Shown piece by piece: positions 42,080 through 49,830 of a stretch of 64,000 nt of DNA. Both the position numbers and the translations under genes were made by a program. The notes below the pieces were generated by a model. It saw only the letters and a list, made by a program, of their open reading frames with translations. It searched no databases and was not told the origin of the DNA. The number at the start of each line of letters is the position of its first letter. The first letter of the stretch is position 1. Source of the DNA: an uncultured Bacteroidales bacterium (GTDB lineage: Bacteria > Bacteroidota > Bacteroidia > Bacteroidales > Paludibacteraceae); the NCBI GenBank assembly GCA_946414805.1, contig CAMKPZ010000001.1:124001-188000 (forward strand), in the 5' to 3' direction.

Positions 42080-42956
42080 TAAGCGATACGAAGATATGAA
42101 AGTAACGGCAGGGACATATGTGCCGCCGGTGGTGACGGATTTTCCGGAGGATGATCCGTATGTGGGGTTATATAAACCGGTTTATGACCGTGATTTCCCG
42201 GCAGTAGATGCCACGTATCCGTATGTGGATGACAGCTGGCGCAACCGGCTGCGGATAGCTTTTGGCTACCACTTTGTGCTACGGTTATTAGGATGGGTGC
42301 TGCGGCTACGATACGGTTTGCGATGGCGGGTGGAAGGAGAGAAAGGCTGGCATCGCAGTTCGTGTAGCATCAGAAGATGGCTTAAACAGTTTGATCTGGG
42401 GCACGGCGCGATAACGGTAGCCAATCACTGCTATCGGCATGACTGCGCATCGGTACTGACCACCTTCCATGCCTCGCCCAATACCCGTATTCCGATGTTC
42501 GCGCCTAACTTCCGGACTAAGGATCAGTTTTATCTGCAGATAGTAGGCGGCATACCTATACCGGAGGCGGAAGCGGGATTAAGCGGAATGAAAGCCTTTA
42601 ACGCCGCCTTCGATGAGTTCAACCGCCGCGGGTATTGGTTCCATATCTTCCCCGAAGCCAGACGATGGGATTGGTACAAGCCTTTGCGTCCCTTCCGGAA
42701 AGGTGCCTTCACGATGGCGTATAAATACAATAAACCGATCATTCCCTTTGCCGTGACCTATAGACCGCGAACTGGTATCTGGCGGCTATTAGGCCCCCAA
42801 AACGAACCGTTGACGCAAGTGGTAATAGGCGCCCCCATCTATCCGGATACTACGCAACCGCGCGCCGCAGAGACACAGCGATTATTGGAAGAAACACACC
42901 AAACGATATGCAGATTAGCAGGAATAGAACACAACTCTTGGCCGTCATCGCTTTAG
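42075..42956 (+). CDS. PlsC-like acyltransferase
   Basis: 293 residues from the ATG at 42075; an earlier in-frame start at 42027 would only translate the repeat. ANHCYRHDCA corresponds to the H-x4-D acyltransferase motif, IFPEARRWD to the second (E) motif, and KPIIPFAVTYRP to the fourth. It is probably membrane-associated through residues 55-75. It is expected to transfer an acyl chain in lipid synthesis or remodelling. The DMT transporter gene starts 49 bp before its stop. Confidence 0.8.
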   Translation: MNKRYEDMKVTAGTYVPPVVTDFPEDDPYVGLYKPVYDRDFPAVDATYPYVDDSWRNRLRIAFGYHFVLRLLGWVLRLRYGLRWRVEGEKGWHRSSCSIRRWLKQFDLGHGAITVANHCYRHDCASVLTTFHASPNTRIPMFAPNFRTKDQFYLQIVGGIPIPEAEAGLSGMKAFNAAFDEFNRRGYWFHIFPEARRWDWYKPLRPFRKGAFTMAYKYNKPIIPFAVTYRPRTGIWRLLGPQNEPLTQVVIGAPIYPDTTQPRAAETQRLLEETHQTICRLAGIEHNSWPSSL

Positions 42957-43858
42957 TAACGGCGATGGTGATATGGTCGTTGAGCGGAATCGCAATCAAA
43001 CAAGCGATGGCGGTTTTCCCTCCGCTGACGATGATCATCCTACGGTTTACGCCATCGGTCTTTCTGATGGTATTGATTGGTCTGATCTGCCGCAAGAGCG
43101 AACTCTTCCGGCTGCAAAGGGTGGAGAAGAAAGATCTGCCGCTATTCATCATTGCGGGTTTCTGTCAGCCTTTTCTCTATTATCTGCTGGAGACATTCAG
43201 CTATGACGCGCTTAGCAGTCCAACTGTTGCAGAGGCACTGCTATCGACGAGTCCGCTGATTGCGCCGGTCTTTGCCGCCTTATGGCTACGCGAACGGCTG
43301 ACACGCAATAATATTATCGGTATCGTGGTGTCGTCGATTGGTATGTTTATGCTGGTGTTGGTAGGCAGCCGGAACTTTTCGATCGGCAGTTACTGGGGAA
43401 TACCGTTGGCTTTTGCTGCTGTGTCTGCCGCAGTAGTGGACTCCGTGATGATGCGGAAGATACCGGATAAATACAGTCCGCTGACGATCATATGCTATGC
43501 CCAGATGGTGAGTCTGGCCTTCTTCTATCCGATCTGGTTCTGGCGCGAAGGAGTAGGGGCGCTCACCTCTATTGACTGGAGCATGCTCGTAGATATATCA
43601 AGTTCGCTCTCCATTGCTGTGATGAGCATACGATTCCTGACGATCTTTTCCTCCGTCATCGCATTTATCCTCTTTTGCTTCGCGCTGCGGATAGTGGGTG
43701 TATCGCAGGCCAATGCGTTTAATAACATCCGTCCGGCTTTCACCGCTGTCTGGATGCTGCTTTTCTTTGGTGAGCAGTTACCCATAGGCAAATGGATAGG
43801 AATGATTTTAATTATTTTAGGTCTATTTGTATGCCAAAGGCAAGAAAAAGTTTCCTAA
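42908..43858 (+). CDS. EamA/DMT-family transporter
   Basis: 316 residues with about ten membrane helices in two EamA repeats (SGIAIKQAMAVFPPLTMIILRF near the start; VSQANAFNNIRPAFTAVWMLLFFGEQ near the end). DMT transporters move metabolites across the inner membrane; the substrate is unknown. Last gene of the operon starting at 39624. Confidence 0.88.
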   Translation: MQISRNRTQLLAVIALVTAMVIWSLSGIAIKQAMAVFPPLTMIILRFTPSVFLMVLIGLICRKSELFRLQRVEKKDLPLFIIAGFCQPFLYYLLETFSYDALSSPTVAEALLSTSPLIAPVFAALWLRERLTRNNIIGIVVSSIGMFMLVLVGSRNFSIGSYWGIPLAFAAVSAAVVDSVMMRKIPDKYSPLTIICYAQMVSLAFFYPIWFWREGVGALTSIDWSMLVDISSSLSIAVMSIRFLTIFSSVIAFILFCFALRIVGVSQANAFNNIRPAFTAVWMLLFFGEQLPIGKWIGMILIILGLFVCQRQEKVS

Positions 43859-43870
43859 TATTAAGATTTT

Positions 43871-43902
43871 TTTGCATATACGAAATTTATTTCGTACCTT
43901 TG
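43871..43902 (+). promoter_or_regulatory. Promoter of the steroid-type operon with palindromic spacer
   Basis: TTTG (43871-43874), 20 bp, TACCTTTG (43895-43902). The spacer holds the palindrome TACGAAAT-TT-ATTTCGTA (43879-43896), which overlaps the first two bases of the -7. It is well placed for a repressor. Confidence 0.85.
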
Positions 43903-43957
43903 CGCTGTTTTGTATAAATACAAACGCCTGATTTGAAAAATATAACAAACAACGAAT

Positions 43958-44767
43958 ATGGAATTTTTAAATGACTCTTTTGGCGACCTGATTTTTATCA
44001 TGTTTCTGGTAGGATTGGTCGTATTTGTATCGCTTTATTTCGTGGACGCCGGTTATGGCAAGATGCGCTCGGAGAAATGGGGGCCGGCAATGAATAACAA
44101 AGCAGGTTGGCTGCTGATGGAATGCCCGGTATTCTTCGTAATGTTATATGAGTATTTCAAGGCTTACGGGGATCCGGATTTGGCTCCGGTGGTGCAGCAG
44201 GCACCGTATTGGATTTTCTTCCTGATCTTCGAATTTCATTATTTTCAGCGGTCGTTTATCTTCCCCTTCCTACTGAAAGGCAAGAGCAAGATGCCGTTTG
44301 CGATCATGCTTCTTTCGGTGGTTTGGAATCTGATCAACGGGTATATCCAGGGCTATTTCCTCTTCCATATCGCTCCGGTAGATCCGTATTACTCGCAGTT
44401 GTACAGCGCAAGTTGGTTAACCGATCCGCGGTTCATCATCGGTACGGTCATCTTCATCACAGGATGGATTATTAACATGCATTCGGATCATGTGATCCGT
44501 CATCTGCGTAAGCCGGGCGATACCAATCACTATCTGCCGAAAAAAGGCATGTACAGATTCGTGACGAGCGCGAACTACTTGGGCGAGATTACCGAATGGC
44601 TCGGATTTGCGATCCTCACATGGTCGTTAGCGGGTCTGCTGTTCTTCTGGTTCAGCTGCTGCAACCTCGTGCCGCGTAGCAATGCGATCTATAAGAAATA
44701 CGAAGAGGAGTTTCCTGATGAGTTCGATCGTAAGAAACTCAAACGCATTATACCATTTATTTACTAA
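43958..44767 (+). CDS. 3-oxo-5-alpha-steroid 4-dehydrogenase (5-alpha-reductase) family protein
   Basis: 269 residues with about seven membrane helices. The C-terminal half is diagnostic for the SRD5A family: LPKKGMYRFVTSANYLGEI, EWLGFAILTWSLAG, and the end KYEEEFP...LKRIIPFIY. Family members use NADPH to reduce the delta-4 double bond of 3-oxo-steroids to the 5-alpha form. Gut Bacteroidales homologues act on bile acids and steroid hormones in the route to allo-bile acids. It is the first gene of a three-gene operon with an Old-Yellow-Enzyme-type reductase and an SDR. Confidence 0.85.
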   Translation: MEFLNDSFGDLIFIMFLVGLVVFVSLYFVDAGYGKMRSEKWGPAMNNKAGWLLMECPVFFVMLYEYFKAYGDPDLAPVVQQAPYWIFFLIFEFHYFQRSFIFPFLLKGKSKMPFAIMLLSVVWNLINGYIQGYFLFHIAPVDPYYSQLYSASWLTDPRFIIGTVIFITGWIINMHSDHVIRHLRKPGDTNHYLPKKGMYRFVTSANYLGEITEWLGFAILTWSLAGLLFFWFSCCNLVPRSNAIYKKYEEEFPDEFDRKKLKRIIPFIY

Positions 44768-44773
44768 TCAATA

Positions 44774-46048
44774 ATGAAAGACAAACTCTTTAGCCCCTAT
44801 CAGTTGGGACCTATAACGCTGCGGAACCGAATCATCCGCAGCGCTGCTTTTGAGAATATGGCTCACGCCAATGCTCCTACTCGGGAGTTGCAGGACTATC
44901 ATGTGTCCGTAGCCCGAGGAGGGGTAGGGATGACCACCGTGGCTTACTGCGCTGTAGATCTGAGCGGAGTGTCGTTTGACGGTCAGCTCTATGTACGCGA
45001 CGAGATCATCCCCGCAATGAAGCAGATGACTGATGCTATTCACGCCGAAGGTGCAAAAGCCAGTATCCAGTTGGGACACTGCGGCAACATGACCCATTTC
45101 TATACCTGCCATTGTATGCCGGTGAGTGCTTCGAACGGATTCAACCTCTATAGCCCGACGATCCATCGCCGTCTCAAGGTAGCGGAGATCAAGCGGCTGG
45201 TGGAGAAATTCGGCGAGGCGGTGGATTTTGCACGTGCATGCGGATTCGACTGCGTGGAGATCCATGCAGGGCACGCGTATCTGATCTCGCAGTTTCTGGC
45301 TAAACGCACCAACCGCCGTCATGATGCCTATGGCGGTTCGCTGGAGAACCGGATGCGGTTCATGAACGAGGTACTGGACGCTGTGATGACGCATGCCAAG
45401 GACGATATGGCGGTGGTAGTAAAGACCAATATGTGGGACGACTGCTGGCGCGGCGTAAGCATTGAGGAAGGAATCACGATCGCCAAAGAGATCGCGAAGC
45501 ACAAGGTGCACGGTATCATCCTTTCCGGCGGCACGGTAAGCCGTTCGCCGATGACGATCCTCTCGGGCGCAATGCCCCATAAGACGCTGGCGCATTATAT
45601 GCCGATGAAGTCCTTCTGGTGGCTTAAGGCGGCACTGAATATTCCGGGTGTAGCTCCCATTATGATGCCTGCTTCACCCTTCAAAGAACTCTATTTCATG
45701 GAGAAAGCCAAACTCTTCCAAGCGGCGCTCAAGGATATCAACGTGCCGCTGATCTATGTGGGAGGTGTGCAGAGTGGCGATAACTGCTATCAGATCATGG
45801 AGGAGGGTTTTGAACTCTTCCAGATTGCCCATGTGCTGATCAAGGATCCGGATTTCGTGAAGCATGTAGAGGCGGATCCGCATTACCATGCGGGTTGCGG
45901 CCGGTCGAACTACTGCGTAGGACGAATGTACACGCTGGATATGAAGTGCCATCACTGCGTAGAGCGAGACGGCGAGGTGATCCCGCAACGGCTGCAGAAA
46001 GAGATTTCCAAACTGGAGAAAAAAGCGGAGGAGTCATGCTTGCGTTAG
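44774..46048 (+). CDS. Old Yellow Enzyme-family reductase, 5-beta-reductase-like
   Basis: 424 residues, FMN TIM-barrel. LGPITLRNRIIRSA, IQLGHCGNMTHF, VEIHAGHAYLISQFLAKRTN and YGGSLENRMRF are OYE marks. The C-terminus has a CGRSNYC ... KCHHC cluster that may bind 4Fe-4S as in the 2,4-dienoyl-CoA reductase/BaiCD group, but the usual C-terminal FAD/NAD domain is missing. Such short homologues beside a 5-alpha-reductase act as 5-beta-reductases on 3-oxo-delta-4 bile acids in gut Bacteroidales. Starts 6 bp after the upstream gene and overlaps the SDR by 13 bp. Substrate is inferred. Confidence 0.82.
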   Translation: MKDKLFSPYQLGPITLRNRIIRSAAFENMAHANAPTRELQDYHVSVARGGVGMTTVAYCAVDLSGVSFDGQLYVRDEIIPAMKQMTDAIHAEGAKASIQLGHCGNMTHFYTCHCMPVSASNGFNLYSPTIHRRLKVAEIKRLVEKFGEAVDFARACGFDCVEIHAGHAYLISQFLAKRTNRRHDAYGGSLENRMRFMNEVLDAVMTHAKDDMAVVVKTNMWDDCWRGVSIEEGITIAKEIAKHKVHGIILSGGTVSRSPMTILSGAMPHKTLAHYMPMKSFWWLKAALNIPGVAPIMMPASPFKELYFMEKAKLFQAALKDINVPLIYVGGVQSGDNCYQIMEEGFELFQIAHVLIKDPDFVKHVEADPHYHAGCGRSNYCVGRMYTLDMKCHHCVERDGEVIPQRLQKEISKLEKKAEESCLR

Positions 46049-46863
46049 TCACAGGAGCCTCGTCCGGCATAGGACTGCAGTACGCCACTGCGCTGGCGCG
46101 CGACTATCAATGTGATCTGCTGCTGGTGAGCAATCAGGAGAAAGAACTGGGCGAAGTGGCGGCTGATTTGGCTTCACAATACGGCGTGAAGACGATCGCG
46201 CGGTATGCCGATCTTTCGCTACCCGATGCAGCGGAGACGCTGCATGACTGGTGCGTGGCACAAGGTTATGTCATTGATATTCTCATCAATAATGCCGGTG
46301 TATTCTTCTTCAATCCCTACTGCGAGACCTCAATGAAACGCATTGAACTCATGCTGCAACTGCATGTGATGACGGTAGCCAAACTGACTCGTCTCTTTGC
46401 GGCAGACATGTGCCGCCGCGAACTGACAGAAGAGGAGGCGGATACGCGCATATGCGGACATAAGCGGATGCGTGGGTATATATTAAATATGAGTAGTATG
46501 TCAGCATGGATGGCGATGCCCGGAATCCAGACCTATAACGCCTCCAAAGCGTTTATCTATAATTTCTCCAAATCACTGTGGTATGAACTCAAACCGCAGG
46601 GAGTAGGGATTACAGTAATGGCCCCGGGGGCGGTAGATACGGCACTCTTCGGGCTTGCACCCAAGTTACGCAAGTTAGCGGTGAACCTGACGGTAAGTAT
46701 TCCTCCCGAGAAATTGGTGAAACGGGCGTTAAAGAAGATGTTCCGTAACAAGAAAGCGGACACACCGGGATTCTTGAACTGGCTGGCAACGCCTCTGCTG
46801 AAGCATACGCCAGACTGGGTTCTTTTCCTGACGATGAAATACATAGGCAAATACCAGAAGTGA
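46036..46863 (+). CDS. Short-chain dehydrogenase, 3-hydroxysteroid dehydrogenase candidate
   Basis: 275 residues from the ATG at 46036, so that the Rossmann motif TGASSGIG comes right after the start. NNAG, LNMSSMSAW (catalytic Ser) and YNASK (Tyr and Lys) complete the SDR pattern. The C-terminal 40 residues are hydrophobic (LNWLATPLL, WVLFLTMKYIG), suggesting membrane association. In this operon an oxidation/reduction at C3 of a steroid or bile acid is the most likely role (3-beta-HSDH-like). The family is certain; the substrate is inference. Confidence 0.8.
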   Translation: MLALVTGASSGIGLQYATALARDYQCDLLLVSNQEKELGEVAADLASQYGVKTIARYADLSLPDAAETLHDWCVAQGYVIDILINNAGVFFFNPYCETSMKRIELMLQLHVMTVAKLTRLFAADMCRRELTEEEADTRICGHKRMRGYILNMSSMSAWMAMPGIQTYNASKAFIYNFSKSLWYELKPQGVGITVMAPGAVDTALFGLAPKLRKLAVNLTVSIPPEKLVKRALKKMFRNKKADTPGFLNWLATPLLKHTPDWVLFLTMKYIGKYQK

Positions 46864-46880
46864 CAAATAAAACAATTGTG

Positions 46881-46927
46881 AAAAAGTACGATTATTAAGA
46901 TTTACAATCAAAATAATTGTACTTTTT
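46881..46927 (+). terminator. Terminator of the steroid-type operon
   Basis: AAAAAGTACGATTAT (46881-46895) pairs with ATAATTGTACTTTTT (46913-46927), 15 bp with one G-U, ending in a T-run, 17 bp after the stop. Confidence 0.85.
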
Positions 46928-47016
46928 TGTTAATATTCGATGTTCTTTTATTACGGTGCTTAATTTTTGCACATTTTTTCTTATATTTAGGTATCGTCCA
47001 TATAAAAAAAAAGCAG

Positions 47017-47024
47017 TAATTTTG
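47017..47024 (+). promoter_or_regulatory. -7 element TAATTTTG
   Basis: Matches TAnnTTTG after an A-run. Start near 47031, 21 bp before the receptor ATG. No clear TTTG at -33. Confidence 0.65.
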
Positions 47025-47051
47025 CGAAGTTTTTTTGATATTATAAAAATA

Positions 47052-49796
47052 ATGAAGAAAATTTACACTTTATTGGTATTAGTTTCTGTGTCAAAGATGC
47101 TTTTGGCAGATACTTTGTCAGGCGTGATTACGGACGCATTTACGCGTGAGCCGCTGATCGGCGTGACAATCTTGAATACGGATAACAACACGGGAACAGT
47201 GACGGATATTGACGGCACCTACTCGCTGGAAGTGACCTCATTGCCCGCCCATATCCAATTTTCGTATGTAGGGTATCAGACGGAGGACAAGGTATTCAAG
47301 ACCATTCCTTCCGTTTATAATCTGGTGCTGCAAGGCGATAACGAGGTGTTGGACGAAGTGGTGGTGACAGCTGGTCGGTTTGAGCAGCGAATGACGGATG
47401 TCACGGTGTCGATCGAGGTAGTGAAGCCCCAAGCGCTACGCAGTCAGGCTCCTACTGATCTCTCTGCTACGCTGCAGACCCTTCCGGGCGTGGAGGTGAT
47501 CGACAAGCAACCTTCTATCCGCGGCGGTGGCGGATGGACCTATAGTGTGGGTTCGCGATGCCAGGTGCTGATGGACGGAATGACGATCCTGAATCCTAAA
47601 ACCGGTGAGATCAATTGGAATAATGTACCGCTGGAGAATGTGGCGCAGGTGGAGGTGGTGAAAGGAGCCTCCTCTGTCTTGTACGGATCATCCGCCCTTA
47701 ACGGCGTGATCAATGTTCGTACCCAGCGTCCGGGACTTGAACCGGAGACAAAGATATCCGGCTATGTAGGCGTGTATGACAACTACAACAATTATGCCTA
47801 TACGGGTGCACGTCTGCCGCTCTACTACGGTGCAGAGGCTTCTCATTCGCGTAGAGTAGGCAATTTCGATATATCCGGTGCTATTAGCGGCTTCAAGGAT
47901 GAGGGCTTCCGCCAGCAGAGTTTCAATGACCGTGCCCGCCTGGGGGGGAACATGACCTACCATAAACCCATGCCGGAAGGTAAATACATGAATATGGGCT
48001 TTAACCTCAATTATGTGGCGAACCAATATGGCGATTTCTTTATATGGCGCAGTCCCAAAGACCCGCTTCATCCGTCGCCTCTGACCAACATGGGTCGCAA
48101 AGAGCATAATTTCAATATCGACCCGTTCTTGAATTATGACGATGTAGATAAAGGTATCTCGCACAAGGTACGTGCGCGATTCTATGTTACTGCCGATAAT
48201 ATCACCACGCCTTCGGCTACGATTTCCACCGAGGATCTGATTAAATGGGGTGTGCAGTCTTTTGATCTGGACAAGGTCAAAGGATATTACGACCAGATAA
48301 AAGGATACACTGACGGAGGAATGACGGTAGAGGATGCTTTGCTGGTAACTTTCCAAGATGTAGCTATTCCTGTAATGAACGAGCAATGGCTGGATGCGGT
48401 AGTGAACGGTATCGATTTGGTGAAGAACGGATTGGGCTATACCGGTACGGTGGCCCAGATGCAGGATGCCGTGGCGTACGCGATGAACCTGATGACCGAT
48501 CATACTCCTACGCGACCGGAGTTGACTTACAATGGCTATCTCGATTACCAATTTGCTAAACAATGGAACTCCGGCGTGCGTCTGACGACCGGTATCAATT
48601 GGAATCACATCACCAATACAGCCAATATCACCGGTACACACCAGACGGATAATTTGGCGGCATACCTACAATATGACCACCGTATAGCAAACCGTCTCTC
48701 GCTCTCTGCAGGTGTGCGATTTGAGTACTACCGCATGGATAATGACCTCAAAGAAGCCAATATCCAGATAGGCAAATGGCTTTGTCCTGTCCGTCCGGTC
48801 TTCCGTGCCGGTTTGAACTGGGAGATATACAAAGCCGGTTTCCTCCGTGCTTCGTTCGGTCAGGGCTACCGTAACCCTTCTATCACTGAGAAATTTGCCC
48901 GCAAGGATATCGGTGGAGTGGGGGTCTACCCGAATCATAATATTAAACCGGAGTCCGGCTTCAATGCTGAGATCGGCTATAAGCAACTCTATAAATTCGG
49001 TCCTATATCCGGTACATTGGATGTAGCTGCATTCTACACCGAATATCAGAATATGATCGAGTACCAGTTCGGCCTCTTCCGAAATTCGGACTTTACGATG
49101 ATCAATTCGATCTACGATGTGATTGATGAGCTGCAGAACGTAATGGATGATATTGCGACCACCAAGTCGCTCAGCAAAGCCGGTATTGGTATCGGAGCCC
49201 AGTTCGTGAATGTAAACCATGCACGCATCTATGGCGCTGAAGTCAGCACCGCCGGAAAAGTGGATATCCAGAAAGACATGAACTTGCGCTATTCGATCGG
49301 CTATACCTTCACCGAGCCGGAGGATCTGGATAACGACAAACGCATTGAGGAGGAAAAAACCTATACCGACCCGCTGCAGATGAAAAATAAATCCAATGAC
49401 ACCAAGTATCTCAAATACCGTAACAAGCACTCATTCAAAACGACGATAGATTATACCTATAAATGGCTATCGCTCGGCGTGAATATGTCCTATCGCAGCA
49501 AGATACTGGCTGTGGATTACATCATGGTGGATGAGCGGTTGAAGGAACAAAAAGACCTGATGGATTATGCCCGTATGTTTATCTTCGGTTATGAGGACGG
49601 ACTTTCGCTGCATGACTATTGGATGAACCATAACACCGGTATCTTCACGATGGATCTGCGTGCAGCTGTCCGTTTCAAAGAGCATGTGGAACTGCAATTC
49701 ATGGTGAACAACCTGCTCAATACCGAGTACAGCTATCGTCCGATGGCACTGGCTGCTCCGCGTACCTTCGTTTGCAGAATGAATATTACGTTCTAA
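47052..49796 (+). CDS. TonB-dependent receptor
   Basis: 914 residues from the ATG at 47052, which is placed after the promoter and opens the signal peptide (to about MLLADT). Carboxypeptidase-regulatory-like domain (about 20-100), TonB-box region DEVVVTAGRFEQRMTD, plug (TLPGVEVIDKQPSIRGGGG, VVKGASSVLYGSSALNGVI) and barrel ending FVCRMNITF. It lacks a SusD partner, so it is the smaller type used for cofactors, siderophores or similar ligands rather than glycans. Two calycin-like secreted proteins follow in the same operon and may deliver the ligand. Confidence 0.9.
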   Translation: MKKIYTLLVLVSVSKMLLADTLSGVITDAFTREPLIGVTILNTDNNTGTVTDIDGTYSLEVTSLPAHIQFSYVGYQTEDKVFKTIPSVYNLVLQGDNEVLDEVVVTAGRFEQRMTDVTVSIEVVKPQALRSQAPTDLSATLQTLPGVEVIDKQPSIRGGGGWTYSVGSRCQVLMDGMTILNPKTGEINWNNVPLENVAQVEVVKGASSVLYGSSALNGVINVRTQRPGLEPETKISGYVGVYDNYNNYAYTGARLPLYYGAEASHSRRVGNFDISGAISGFKDEGFRQQSFNDRARLGGNMTYHKPMPEGKYMNMGFNLNYVANQYGDFFIWRSPKDPLHPSPLTNMGRKEHNFNIDPFLNYDDVDKGISHKVRARFYVTADNITTPSATISTEDLIKWGVQSFDLDKVKGYYDQIKGYTDGGMTVEDALLVTFQDVAIPVMNEQWLDAVVNGIDLVKNGLGYTGTVAQMQDAVAYAMNLMTDHTPTRPELTYNGYLDYQFAKQWNSGVRLTTGINWNHITNTANITGTHQTDNLAAYLQYDHRIANRLSLSAGVRFEYYRMDNDLKEANIQIGKWLCPVRPVFRAGLNWEIYKAGFLRASFGQGYRNPSITEKFARKDIGGVGVYPNHNIKPESGFNAEIGYKQLYKFGPISGTLDVAAFYTEYQNMIEYQFGLFRNSDFTMINSIYDVIDELQNVMDDIATTKSLSKAGIGIGAQFVNVNHARIYGAEVSTAGKVDIQKDMNLRYSIGYTFTEPEDLDNDKRIEEEKTYTDPLQMKNKSNDTKYLKYRNKHSFKTTIDYTYKWLSLGVNMSYRSKILAVDYIMVDERLKEQKDLMDYARMFIFGYEDGLSLHDYWMNHNTGIFTMDLRAAVRFKEHVELQFMVNNLLNTEYSYRPMALAAPRTFVCRMNITF

Positions 49797-49802
49797 TCAG
49801 AC

Positions 49803-49830
49803 ATTTGATATTAGTAATTTGATATTTATG
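49803..49830. repeat. Heptamer repeat, 4 units, supplying a start codon
   Basis: ATTTGAT, ATTAGTA, ATTTGAT, ATTTATG. The ATG ending the last unit (49828) is the start of the next gene. Confidence 0.8.

Noticed and set aside
47688..49430. Minus-strand open frames of 254-317 codons opposite the TonB receptor
   Set aside because: The plus strand has continuous receptor domains; the antisense frames show no domain or start signals.
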